A stretch of DNA of 49,530 nt from an uncultured Myxococcales bacterium (GCA_903919145.1 CAIXGW010000012.1:1-49530), one strand, 5' to 3'. Counted from the stretch's first letter, positions 40,954-49,434 are shown. A program made the numbers and translations. The notes: generated by a model from the sequence alone, not told the origin.

Positions 40954-41979
40954 ATGAGTGAGCACCCCTTGGTCCATCTGCCTCTGACCCTGCCCGTCTT
41001 GGCCAGTACCCCAGACCACAAGCTCGCTCCGGGTGCCGGAACGGAGGTGGTTTTGGGTACGAAAGGCGACCCTGTAGCAGTAGCCAAGACCTGTGAACAA
41101 CAGGCGGGTGTCACCCGGATCGCATTGGCGGTCTTGGGTACCAATGGCGAGCACCTGCTGCGCAAGCTGGCCGACAGCGGCGGATTCTTGCCCCAGCGCA
41201 GCGATGAGCTGGAACAAGAGGAGTCCACCCGCGCCCTGCCGCTGGCGAATCCGGCCAACGCGCTCGGCCAGCCCTCAACGCGCCGCCTGGACCAAGCCCG
41301 CGGCGGCAACACCGCGATCCTATTGCAACGCCTGGAGTCTTGCGGCCAGCTGCAGCCCTCCAGCGACGCCGACGCGCCCTTTGGCTGGTTCCACGGCTGG
41401 CGGATCATCGGCGCCATGACGCGCATCGACGGCGGCATCTACCTGGGCCGGCGACCGCGCGAGGCGATCGTCGTCGACATGCGCCGGCCCGGCAGCGCCC
41501 TGCGCCAGTTGTACGAATTGTGGCTGCGCAGCCTGCGCGATGGCCGCAGTGATGCCGACGTGCGCAGCGATCTGCACGAGCATCTGGCGGCGCGGGTGGC
41601 CGAGCTGGTCGCCGCCTACATGCCCTATGACGAGCAGGTGGTGCGGCGCCTGGACGGGCGCGGCTTGCTGCAACCCGATCAACCCATTGACCTGGATGTG
41701 TTCTTGGGCGAGCGCGGTGGGGTCTGCCGCCACCAGGTGTGCATGGTCGGGGCCCTGCTCGAGCGGCTGGTAGATCAAGGGTGGCTGCAGGGCCATGTGT
41801 CGCTGGAGCGCAAGCACGTGCCCGGCTGGTTCAGCCACGCCTGGGTGCGGTTTGACGACGCCGAGGGCAGCGAGTGGATCCTTGACCCCGCCCAAGAGCG
41901 ATATGGCCGACTTGCTGGCCTTGAGCCAGAGGCCCGGGTGCTCTACGCCGACGAGCCCGCCCCCGCCAGCGACTGTTGA
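40954..41979 (+). CDS. Transglutaminase-like cysteine-protease-fold protein (start uncertain)
   Basis: The frame encodes up to 341 aa. The C-terminal part has a transglutaminase-type Cys-His-Asp triad: C258 in RGGVCRHQVCMVGALLERL, H295 in WFSHAWVRFDD and D311 in WILDPAQERYG. Such domains act as transglutaminases, peptidases or inactive binding modules; the substrate is unknown. No signal peptide is visible. The first 65 or so codons coincide with a structured repeat also found at 49216-49351, where differences fall on all codon positions, so that part may be untranslated. The real start may lie between about 41150 and ATG 41416. No ribosome site decides it. A TAGAAT box at 41997 near the stop may serve the next gene. 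Confidence 0.65.
   Translation: MSEHPLVHLPLTLPVLASTPDHKLAPGAGTEVVLGTKGDPVAVAKTCEQQAGVTRIALAVLGTNGEHLLRKLADSGGFLPQRSDELEQEESTRALPLANPANALGQPSTRRLDQARGGNTAILLQRLESCGQLQPSSDADAPFGWFHGWRIIGAMTRIDGGIYLGRRPREAIVVDMRRPGSALRQLYELWLRSLRDGRSDADVRSDLHEHLAARVAELVAAYMPYDEQVVRRLDGRGLLQPDQPIDLDVFLGERGGVCRHQVCMVGALLERLVDQGWLQGHVSLERKHVPGWFSHAWVRFDDAEGSEWILDPAQERYGRLAGLEPEARVLYADEPAPASDC
41006..41137 (+). repeat. Structured repeat, copy A (two branched stem-loops)
   Basis: Stem 1 pairs GTACCCCAGACCAC (41006-41019) with GTGGTTTTGGGTAC (41047-41060) with one mismatch and one wobble, and encloses a hairpin 41025-41030/41038-41043. Stem 2 pairs CCAAGACC (41084-41091) with GGTCTTGG (41130-41137) and encloses CGGGT-gtc-ACCCG (41105-41117). 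The inverted copy at 49216-49351 is about 80% identical by hand alignment and keeps the same pairs. A short upstream motif GGCAGxCTAGGGGC is also shared, beginning near 40940. Function unknown. Confidence 0.75.
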
Positions 41980-42040
41980 TTCTGCGGCGGTTGTGGTAGA
42001 ATTGTCGCCCTCAGCCCCTTGATCGCCGCGGAGGTTCTCC

Positions 42041-43699
42041 ATGCATGCCCTGTCTACACGCCCCCAGTCCTTTTTTTGCAGGGCCGCTGCTGCCCGCGCC
42101 GCTGGCTTGGCTACAGGTTTGCTAGCTCTGAGCCTGGCGGCGACCGGCTGCGAAAGCGGCGATCCAGCTGCCGAAATCGACAGCAGCACTGACGACCTGA
42201 CCAGCAACACGGCGTTGGCCCGAGACATGACCTTTACCGGCGTCGTCTACGTCGATGTGGGTACCAGCGACTCGGCCATCCTGCAGGCCGTCAGGAAGCA
42301 GACTCAGTCGGCGTTTGGTGCGTTCCGCGAAAACAACATCGCGGTAAATTCGCGCGAGTTGGGAGAGGTCGACGCCAAGGCGTTTGTCAAGACGACCATG
42401 GACGCGATCACGCCCGCCACCGGTGCCGTGGCCAAGAAGGTCGTCCGCGTCACCTACACCTACAAAGACACCGCCGTGGTGCCCAAGTCGATGTCGACGC
42501 GATCGTCGATGTCGCTTGGCCTGTTGCACGGCAACTACAGTGCCCAAGTCAGCAAAGTGCTGGCCGACTGCACCAGCAATGACAAGCACGCCCAAGAGTT
42601 CTCCAGCTCGGTCTGGTACGTGTTCAACCCATCGCTTAGCAGCTGCAAGAAGGCCATGGCGGCAGAGCAGAAGCTCATTGATGCGGACCGCGTCAAGCTG
42701 ACCAGCCCCGCGACCCAGGTGGTCCTGACGGAAGCCAACCGGCTGTACGTGCCCATGACGGCCAAGCTGGTGGGCAACAAGACCAACAAGGGCGCGTCTT
42801 ACCCCGAGTACGACCGGCTGTGGAGCGGCGGCGTCCAGAAGGGCCGGCTCGTCATCGCCTCGGTCAACGGCATGCTGGCCGACTGGCACGTGGGCGGCTC
42901 TAACGAGATTATTGACGATGAGGGCTGGCAAGAGTGGATGATGCAGCTGCGCGAAGTCTTCAAGGCGCGCCCAGGCTGGAAGCTCGCCAGCGCAGAGGGC
43001 CTGACCGCGCCCCTGACCTTCGCCGTCAACGGCAAGAGCTACACGGCCGCCAGCGTGCTCGACATCATCAAATGGGAGCTGGATGGCGCTGGCTGGCCCG
43101 CTGGCCTACCTACTGCCGATCAGCGTGCCCTGCGCGTCGCCGTCGGCAAGCAACTGTACCAGCGCTGGCTGCGCTTTGAGCTCCCGCTCAAGGTCAAGAT
43201 TGGCACCAAGGCCCAGGCGTCGGTGATTCTGACCTATGACAACTACTTTGGCGCCGGCAGCTCTTCTCAGCCCCACAAGCGCGCCATCAAGACGGCCGAC
43301 GTGTTCCTGTACAACGGCCACAGCTACATTGGCTACGGACCGCTCGATCCCAGCAACTTCAGCACCAGCGACATGCCCGCCAGCTACCAGATCTTCTTTA
43401 TCGACAGCTGCGTGTCGTACAACTACTACGAGAAAGACTACTTCAAGCTCAAGACCGGCGCCTCGGCCAACCTGGACATCATCACCAATGGCCTGGAGAC
43501 CTGGACCACCGGCTCCGGCGCCGCGCTTGGCCGCTTCATCGCCGGCCTGACCAACGGCAGTCAGCTCTCCTGGTCGGCCCTGCTCAAGACCGCTGAGGTG
43601 CCCTATGCCTACAGCTGGGGCGGCGACGCCCTGCGGGTGGTCGACGGCGAGCTCGACAACAAGTACCTGCCAGCCACCAAGATCGCCGTCACCAACTGA
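42041..43699 (+). CDS. Lipoprotein with caspase-like His/Cys dyad
   Basis: The product has 552 aa from ATG 42041 with GGAGG 6 bases upstream. The lipoprotein signal ends SLAATGC. The mature protein is mixed alpha/beta with long stretches I do not recognise. Near the C-terminus the sequence DVFLYNGHSYIGYG (H427), followed by YQIFFIDSCVSYNYY (C457), has the layout of clan CD (caspase-like) peptidases: a strand ending in His-Gly or Gly-His, then a strand ending in x-D-x-C. This suggests a membrane-anchored peptidase, but it is inference. The neighbours upstream (transglutaminase-like) and downstream (crotonase) run in the same direction. An acidic linker follows the lipidated Cys. Confidence 0.8.
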   Translation: MHALSTRPQSFFCRAAAARAAGLATGLLALSLAATGCESGDPAAEIDSSTDDLTSNTALARDMTFTGVVYVDVGTSDSAILQAVRKQTQSAFGAFRENNIAVNSRELGEVDAKAFVKTTMDAITPATGAVAKKVVRVTYTYKDTAVVPKSMSTRSSMSLGLLHGNYSAQVSKVLADCTSNDKHAQEFSSSVWYVFNPSLSSCKKAMAAEQKLIDADRVKLTSPATQVVLTEANRLYVPMTAKLVGNKTNKGASYPEYDRLWSGGVQKGRLVIASVNGMLADWHVGGSNEIIDDEGWQEWMMQLREVFKARPGWKLASAEGLTAPLTFAVNGKSYTAASVLDIIKWELDGAGWPAGLPTADQRALRVAVGKQLYQRWLRFELPLKVKIGTKAQASVILTYDNYFGAGSSSQPHKRAIKTADVFLYNGHSYIGYGPLDPSNFSTSDMPASYQIFFIDSCVSYNYYEKDYFKLKTGASANLDIITNGLETWTTGSGAALGRFIAGLTNGSQLSWSALLKTAEVPYAYSWGGDALRVVDGELDNKYLPATKIAVTN

Positions 43700-43718
43700 C
43701 CGCCCGCGGAATCCTACC

Positions 43719-44507
43719 ATGGCCGACTCCGCCGCTGTCTTGGTCGCGACTGAGGGGCCCATTGCGGTCCTGACCTTGAACCGCCCCGACAACCGCAACA
43801 GCATGACCGCCGAGCTGCTCGACGCCTTTGGCAGCGCCGTCCAACAAGTCAGGGCCATGCCTGAGGTCCGCTGCGTGGTCATCACCGGCCAGGGCAGCTG
43901 TTTTTCCGCCGGAGCGGATTTTCGCAGCATTGTGCAGCGCGGCGACCACAGCCGGGTGTCGGGCGAGCGCTCCTTTGCGATGTACGCGCCGTTTCTCAGC
44001 GTGTTCGACATCGAAGTGCCCGTCATTGGGGCTCTGCAGGGCCATGCCGTCGGCGGCGGTTTTGGGCTGGCCCTGGCCTGTGACCTGCGGGTCGCGGCGG
44101 CTGATGCCCGCTACGGCGCCAATTTTGCCAAGATTGGCCTGCACTCTGGCATGGGTATCAGCGAGCTGCTGCCCCGACTGATCGGCGTGCCACGGGCTCT
44201 GGAGATGCTGCTGACTGGCCGCCTCATCAGCGGCAGCGCCGGCGCCGACTGGGGCCTGTTCAACTACGCGCTGCCGGGCGACCAAGTTCTGATCAAGGCG
44301 ATGGAGCTAGCCCATGAGCTGGCCAGCGCCGCGCCCATCGCTGTGCGCCTGATCAAGCGCGCGGTCCAAGCCAATCTGGCCTGGGACCCGCGGCCCGCCG
44401 CCCGTCGCGAGGCCTTTGAGCAAGCGGCTACGCTGGCCACGGAAGACTGCCGCGAGGGTGTGGCCGCCCTGCTGGAGAAGCGCCCGCCGGTCTTCCACGG
44501 TCGCTGA
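43719..44507 (+). CDS. Enoyl-CoA hydratase/isomerase (crotonase) family protein
   Basis: The product has 262 aa from ATG 43719 with GGA 8 bases upstream. The crotonase fold is clear: VLTLNRPDNRNSMTAELLDA, VVITGQGSCFSAGADFRSI (CoA oxyanion-hole segment), then ALQGHAVGGGFGLALACDLR and FAKIGLHSGMGISELLPRLIG. The two Glu used by the classical hydratase are missing. The first position reads Gly in GGGFGLALACD, and the second reads Ala in NFAKIGL instead of PE. The FAKIGLHSGMG form is shared by a crotonase subgroup. Which acyl-CoA reaction it catalyses (isomerase, hydrolase or other) cannot be told. It starts 19 bp after the caspase-like gene stop. Confidence 0.88.
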   Translation: MADSAAVLVATEGPIAVLTLNRPDNRNSMTAELLDAFGSAVQQVRAMPEVRCVVITGQGSCFSAGADFRSIVQRGDHSRVSGERSFAMYAPFLSVFDIEVPVIGALQGHAVGGGFGLALACDLRVAAADARYGANFAKIGLHSGMGISELLPRLIGVPRALEMLLTGRLISGSAGADWGLFNYALPGDQVLIKAMELAHELASAAPIAVRLIKRAVQANLAWDPRPAARREAFEQAATLATEDCREGVAALLEKRPPVFHGR

Positions 44508-44533
44508 ATCCTCCGATCAGCACGGGCGCACCG

Positions 44534-44563
44534 CTGACAGAGCGCCGCAACCTGGGCTATGCT
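44534..44563 (+). promoter_or_regulatory. Predicted promoter of glnS
   Basis: CTGACA (44534-44539) and TATGCT (44558-44563) are separated by 18 bp. Transcription would begin about 35 bases before ATG 44604. Confidence 0.45.
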
Positions 44564-44603
44564 GTGATGTTCGCCGCCCATCCCATGGGCGCAGAGTTGT
44601 TTT

Positions 44604-46907
44604 ATGTCCGATCGCCCCGCCGTGCGCCGCTCTAATTTCTTGACCGACATCATCGACGCCGATCTGGCCGCCGGTCGCCACAGCCGCGTCGTGACGCGCT
44701 TTCCACCAGAACCCAATGGTTACCTGCATATCGGGCACGCAAAGTCGATTGCCCTTAATTTTGGGTTGGCCCAGCAGTATGGCGGCGTGTGTCACCTGCG
44801 CATGGATGACACCAACCCGGTGACCGAAGACACCGACTACGTCGAGTCCATTCAGTTTGACGTGAAGTGGCTGGGCGGCCAGTGGGACGGCGAAGTGCGC
44901 TACGCCAGCAACTACTTTGGCAAGATGTACGAGCTAGCTGAAGCCCTGGTGCTTGCCGGCAAGGCCTACGTCGATCACCAGACCGTTGAGGAGATCCGCA
45001 AGAACCGCGGCGACTTCAATACGGCTGGCGTCAACAGCCCGTTTCGCGATCGCAGCGTCCAAGAAAACCTGGACTGGCTGCGGCGGATGAAGGCCGGAGA
45101 GCTGGCCGACGGCACCTGTGTCCTGCGCGCCAAGATCGACATGGCCAGCCCCAACCTGCTGATGCGCGACCCGCTGGTGTACCGGATCCGCCACGCTCAC
45201 CACCATCGGACGGGCGACACCTGGTGCATCTACCCGATGTACGACTACGCCCATCCCCTAGAGGACGCCCTGGAGGGCATCACCCACTCGATCTGCACCC
45301 TGGAATTTGAGACCAACCGCGAGCTGTACGACTGGTTTCTGGACCAGACCGGGCCGTGGACGCCGCGACCGCGCCAGTATGAATTCGCTAGGCTGGCGTT
45401 GGGTTACACCGTAATGTCCAAGCGCAAGCTGCTGCAACTGGTCGTAGAGAAGCGGGTGTCTGGCTGGGATGATCCGCGGATGCCCACCGTGGCCGGTATG
45501 AGGCGACGCGGGGTCACTCCAGAGGCGCTGCGCGACTTTGCCGACCTCATCGGCGTGGCCAAGAACAACTCTATGGTCGACATCGGCAAGCTGGAATACT
45601 GCATCCGCCAAGACCTGGAGCGAACCAGTCGCCGGGCCCTGGCCGTGCTCAAGCCCCTTGCGGTGACCCTGACCAATTGGCCCGACAGCACCATTGAGCA
45701 GCTGACTGTGCCGTGGTGGCCCGGCGATGCGAGCAAGGGAACGCGACAGGTGCCCTTTGCCAAGCACCTGATCATTGAGCACGGCGACTTTGCCGAAGAG
45801 CCGGCGGCCGACTGGAAGCGCCTAGCCCCGGGACGCGAAGTGCGCCTGTACGGCGCGTACTTTGTGAAGTGCTTTGGCGTGGACCGCGATCCGCTCACCA
45901 AAGAGATCAACGGGCTGCGCTGCTCGGTGGACCTGCACACCAAGGGCGGCACCGCTCCCGACGGTCGCCAGCCGGCCGCCACACTGCACTGGGTGGCCGC
46001 CAAGACCGCGCTGACCGCCGACGTCCGGCTCTACGATCGCTTGTTTGCCGTGGAACAGCCTGATGCCGATGGCGATTTCCTGCAGCACCTCAACCCTGAC
46101 TCGCTGACGGTGCTGCAGGCGCGCCTAGAGCCGGCTCTGGCGTCCGCGGCACCGGGAGACAGCTTCCAGTTTGTCCGCCAAGGCTTTTTTGTGGCCGACG
46201 CCAAGGACAGCCAGCCCGGCGCCCCCGTCTGGAACCGCACCATCACCTTGCGCGACACCTGGGCCAAGCCCGCCGCCCCAGCCAAGCCGGCGGCGCGCCC
46301 CGCTGCGGAAGTCCGGGCCAAGCCCGCTGCCCCCCAGCTTGGCGAAGGTCACCAAGCCCGCCTGGACTGGCTGGAGAAGCACCCAGAAGCCAAAGAACTG
46401 TGTACCCAGCTTGGTGCGGAGCCAAGCGCTTTTGCTGCCTTTGCCCAAAACCCAGCTGACCTGGAATTCCTGCGCCAGGCCATCGCCGGCGGGGCGAGGC
46501 CTGCCGACGCCTTCCGCTGGCAGCGCAACGAACTGGCTGGCCTGCTGGCGGCCCGCAAGACGACGACCCCGCCGTTTGGCGGCAAGGAGTTCGCCGCCTT
46601 TGTACGCCTGGTGACCGATGCCACCATTACCACCGGCGCAGCCAAACAACTGCTAGAGCACTGGTGCGAACACGGCGGCGACCCGCTAGCCCTGGTCGAC
46701 CACCTGGGTCTGCGGCGGGTCGATGACACCGCTGCCATCCAGGTCGCCGTTCGCCAGGTGATGGACCAGCACTCGGCAGAAGTGCTGCGGTTTAGGGCCG
46801 GAGAGGCAAAGCTGCTTGGCGTCTTGCTTGGCGCGGCGATGCGGGCCGCCAAAGGCGCCGACCCTCAGACGGTCAGAGCCACGCTGCTGCAGCAGCTGGG
46901 CGAATGA
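44604..46907 (+). CDS. glnS: Glutaminyl-tRNA synthetase with C-terminal YqeY-like extension
   Basis: The product has 767 aa, against about 550 for E. coli GlnRS. The class I signatures are present: HIGH in PEPNGYLHIGHAKSI (residues 42-45) and the KMSKS counterpart VMSKRKLL (around residue 271). Also typical are RMDDTNPVTEDTDYVESI, YPMYDYAHPLEDALEGITHS and the C-terminal anticodon-binding beta barrels. After a Lys/Pro/Ala linker, residues of about 580-767 form a GatB/YqeY-like helical domain ending VRATLLQQLGE. The same arrangement is known in Deinococcus, where the YqeY part helps bind tRNA-Gln. It charges tRNA-Gln directly, so the GatCAB route may be used only for Asn or not at all. The next gene begins directly after its stop. 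Confidence 0.95.
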   Translation: MSDRPAVRRSNFLTDIIDADLAAGRHSRVVTRFPPEPNGYLHIGHAKSIALNFGLAQQYGGVCHLRMDDTNPVTEDTDYVESIQFDVKWLGGQWDGEVRYASNYFGKMYELAEALVLAGKAYVDHQTVEEIRKNRGDFNTAGVNSPFRDRSVQENLDWLRRMKAGELADGTCVLRAKIDMASPNLLMRDPLVYRIRHAHHHRTGDTWCIYPMYDYAHPLEDALEGITHSICTLEFETNRELYDWFLDQTGPWTPRPRQYEFARLALGYTVMSKRKLLQLVVEKRVSGWDDPRMPTVAGMRRRGVTPEALRDFADLIGVAKNNSMVDIGKLEYCIRQDLERTSRRALAVLKPLAVTLTNWPDSTIEQLTVPWWPGDASKGTRQVPFAKHLIIEHGDFAEEPAADWKRLAPGREVRLYGAYFVKCFGVDRDPLTKEINGLRCSVDLHTKGGTAPDGRQPAATLHWVAAKTALTADVRLYDRLFAVEQPDADGDFLQHLNPDSLTVLQARLEPALASAAPGDSFQFVRQGFFVADAKDSQPGAPVWNRTITLRDTWAKPAAPAKPAARPAAEVRAKPAAPQLGEGHQARLDWLEKHPEAKELCTQLGAEPSAFAAFAQNPADLEFLRQAIAGGARPADAFRWQRNELAGLLAARKTTTPPFGGKEFAAFVRLVTDATITTGAAKQLLEHWCEHGGDPLALVDHLGLRRVDDTAAIQVAVRQVMDQHSAEVLRFRAGEAKLLGVLLGAAMRAAKGADPQTVRATLLQQLGE

Positions 46908-48692
46908 ATGACGCGGCACCGGCTGCCCCTGGCCATGCCGCTGCTTTGGCTTGGCGCCGCCGCGCTATTGCTGGCCTACACAGCCCCCCCGCTCACCGAT
47001 CACCCTGACACTGTTCGCGATCTCTTGGCCGCTCGCGACTGCGCCGAGGACGGCCGCTGCCTGGCCGCCGGCGCCCAGGCGAGCTTTGGCCAGCTTCGCT
47101 CGGGCAGCCTGTGGCCGGCCGCACTGGCGGCGATGAGGGCCGCTGGGGCCCCTAGCGCCGCTGCGCACTGGCTGGTGCTGGGAGCGGATGCTGTGACGGT
47201 AGCGCTGGCCGCCCGCCTCGCCGGCCCCCTGGCGGCCAGCGCGCTGCTTGGCGCGCTGATGCTGATCACCCGCGAGCATCTGGTCTGGTCGCCGGCGCTA
47301 ATGCCGCTACAGGCCTTGCTGGTCGCCGCCGCTTGGCGGACCGCGCGGCGCAGCCAGCGCGCGCTCGACTGGCTGTTTCTTGGCCTTGCCTTTGGCGTGC
47401 AGGCCGACTTGCACCCGGTGGGTCTTGTCTTTAGCGCAGCCGGCGTGCTGGTGGCGCTGTGGCAAGCCCCCACCGCCCGCCCCGCCTGGCCCATGCTTGG
47501 CGGAGCCGCCTTGGCCCTAGTCATCTTGCAGCCAGAGACAGCCGCGCAGAACTTAGCCGGATTGTGGCACAGCGCCCCCCTGGCGATCGCTGCCGCTGCC
47601 GGACTGGCCCTGCTGGGCCTGGCGCGCGCCCTGCGAGCCAGAAGCCAGCCTATGTCGGTCTTGGAGCCGGGCCAACCGAACGCCCAACTGGCTCAGACTG
47701 CGCCGCCGCCGTGGCCCGATGGCCCTGCCGCCAGCGCCGCCGCCGCCGCCAGCCTGGCGCTGTTGGTCGCCGGCATCGTGCAGGCAACGGCTTTGCAGCC
47801 TCGCTACTTTGTTGCCGCGCTGCCGCCCATCGCGCTGTTGCTGGGCCCGATACGCCTGCACCGCCTCGGCCGAATCAGCTGTGCCGCCGCGCCCTTGGCC
47901 CTGGCCGCCGCCCTGGGACCCGCTGAAATCGGCGTCGGCCACCCCTGGCCAGTGGTCGAGGCATTAGCGAGCGAAGTCGCCGGTCACGGTCACGGCTGGC
48001 CGACCTATTTGTACCAAACTCAGGCTGCCGGCTGCCGCCGCCTGGACGCCGCCATGGCTGTGGAGCTACCGGCCCAGGCTCGCGGCAGCGCTGGGCCCCA
48101 GGGCTGGCAAGTGCTCGACCTGGATCGCACCGCCTCTCCGCACGGCGGCGGCTGGCGGCCCATCGCCGAGTGGCACCAAGGCCGAGCCGCCGTGCGCACT
48201 TGGCTGCGGCAATTTGAGCCGTGGGTCCAGCGCAGCCGGGGCGAGATCTGCCTCTCGTCGGCCGCCAAGCCCCAAGCCTGTGAGCCCATCCAGCCGGGCA
48301 CACGACTGGATCTGGCCCTCCACGCAGCCGCGTCTGAGCCAAAGGCCCCAGCCATGCCTTGGCACCTGCGCACCTTTCCCGCCAGCGTCTCGCTGTCTCC
48401 CCCTGCCGCCCCGAGCCAGGCGATCGTCAGCCTAACCCTCCGCGCCGACCGCCCCGGGCGCAGGACGCTGCAGGTGCTGGACCTTCCAGCGCGCCGATGT
48501 CCCTGGCAAATCCGCGTTGTCCGCGGACTACCGGCCACCATTTCGCCAGAAGGCAACTCCGCCACTCTCACCGCCACCGCACCGGCGACTGGAAGTGTAG
48601 AGCTCACCCGCAGCTGGGGGCCCGGCTGCGACGATCCAACCGAGTGGCAGTACGGTCCGCCCTGCCTGCTGGAAAAGGAAGGCCAGCCGTGA
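46908..48692 (+). CDS. Polytopic membrane protein, possibly GT-C glycosyltransferase-like
   Basis: The product has 594 aa. ATG 46908 directly abuts the glnS stop (TGAATG). About eight to nine hydrophobic segments occupy residues 1-345 (PLLWLGAAALLLAYTA, LAASALLGALMLI, PLAIAAAAGLALLGLARAL). A periplasmic domain of about 245 aa with six Cys follows. An acidic motif DHPDTVRDLL after the first segment resembles the first-loop Asp of GT-C enzymes such as ArnT and PMT, but sequence similarity is thin. It could instead be a transport or signalling protein. Its TGA overlaps the GTG of the next gene, so the two are translationally coupled. Confidence 0.75.
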   Translation: MTRHRLPLAMPLLWLGAAALLLAYTAPPLTDHPDTVRDLLAARDCAEDGRCLAAGAQASFGQLRSGSLWPAALAAMRAAGAPSAAAHWLVLGADAVTVALAARLAGPLAASALLGALMLITREHLVWSPALMPLQALLVAAAWRTARRSQRALDWLFLGLAFGVQADLHPVGLVFSAAGVLVALWQAPTARPAWPMLGGAALALVILQPETAAQNLAGLWHSAPLAIAAAAGLALLGLARALRARSQPMSVLEPGQPNAQLAQTAPPPWPDGPAASAAAAASLALLVAGIVQATALQPRYFVAALPPIALLLGPIRLHRLGRISCAAAPLALAAALGPAEIGVGHPWPVVEALASEVAGHGHGWPTYLYQTQAAGCRRLDAAMAVELPAQARGSAGPQGWQVLDLDRTASPHGGGWRPIAEWHQGRAAVRTWLRQFEPWVQRSRGEICLSSAAKPQACEPIQPGTRLDLALHAAASEPKAPAMPWHLRTFPASVSLSPPAAPSQAIVSLTLRADRPGRRTLQVLDLPARRCPWQIRVVRGLPATISPEGNSATLTATAPATGSVELTRSWGPGCDDPTEWQYGPPCLLEKEGQP

Positions 48693-49216
48693 GCCCCACC
48701 TTGCTCCGCTGGGCCATGGCCGGCCCAGCCTGTGCCGCCGCCCTTCTGGCCGCCCAGCCTCACAGCGCAGCGGCCGGCCCGCCCCCTGCCAGCCGGGCCG
48801 TGTTGCACCCTGGCATCGAGGATGCCTTCCGCAAGCTCCAAAGCGAATTCGCCCGCCGGCAGCCGGCCAGCCCCCTCGCCGCCGCCAACATCGCCATCCA
48901 GCCAGACCGCGTGCAGTTTGTCGACCCGGCGACTGGGGCGGTCCTGCTCACGCTAGTCCAAGGCCAGGCTCCGCCTTGGTTCACTGCGGCCGAAGCGAGA
49001 GTACCAGAGACAGACCTGCGGCTGCTGATGCAACTGTTTGGCGACCCCCAGCAGCCATCGCCTTGGCGGCCCACCAGCGCAGCACCCGGCCACGCCAAGC
49101 GCGACGACTGGGACGGCCAGCCCCTGCGCAAGCCCTGGCAGTTGTGGCTGGCGGCCGGCGGGATGGGTTTGGCGATGCTGAGGGTGGCGCGGACCGCCGT
49201 GCGGCGCCAGGACTAG
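48689..49216 (+). CDS. Small exported protein of unknown function with C-terminal membrane segment
   Basis: The product has 175 aa from GTG 48689, overlapping the upstream TGA (GTGA) and preceded by AAGGAAGG at 6 bases. The signal-like N-terminus (LLRWAMAGPACAAALLAA) is followed by an Ala-rich cleavage region. The middle has a helical part (LHPGIEDAFRKLQSEFARR) and strands (VQFVDPATGAVLLTLVQG). A hydrophobic segment WQLWLAAGGMGLAMLRVA ends the protein, followed by a basic tail, so it is probably an inner-membrane protein facing the periplasm. No family recognised. Its coupling to the polytopic protein suggests they form one complex. The stop codon overlaps the first base of repeat copy B. Confidence 0.75.
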   Translation: MSPTLLRWAMAGPACAAALLAAQPHSAAAGPPPASRAVLHPGIEDAFRKLQSEFARRQPASPLAAANIAIQPDRVQFVDPATGAVLLTLVQGQAPPWFTAAEARVPETDLRLLMQLFGDPQQPSPWRPTSAAPGHAKRDDWDGQPLRKPWQLWLAAGGMGLAMLRVARTAVRRQD

Positions 49217-49351
49217 GACCCAAGACCGTTAATTCGATCCGGGTTGCACCCGGTTCTTGTTCACAGGCCTTGGGTCCTACTGCTGGGTCTTCTTCCGTAC
49301 CCCAAACCACGTCCGTTCCGGAACCTGGAACGAACTTGGGGTTTGGGGTAC
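49216..49351 (-). repeat. Structured repeat, copy B (two branched stem-loops)
   Basis: Stem 2 pairs GGACCCAAGACC (49216-49227) with GGCCTTGGGTCC (49266-49277), 12 bp with one wobble. It encloses CCGGGT-tgc-ACCCGG (49239-49253). Stem 1 pairs GTACCCCAAACCAC (49297-49310) with GGGGTTTGGGGTAC (49338-49351) with one mismatch and encloses CGTTCC/GGAACG (49314-49332). A perfect palindrome GGGGTAC-TA-GTACCCC follows at 49345-49360. It lies downstream of the rRNA terminator in the same orientation as the rRNA operon. Confidence 0.75.
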
Positions 49352-49434
49352 TAGTACCCCAGGCCCCTAGACTGCCGCTGCCCAGCCCGGAAAATCAGGC
49401 CCAAGCATTGGGGCAGTCCGAGAAAAACAGGCGT

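Noticed and set aside
48981-49310. Minus-strand frame whose protein resembles the start of the transglutaminase-like protein
   Set aside because: The similarity is explained by the structured DNA repeat. Changes fall equally on all codon positions and the frame runs into a real plus-strand gene.
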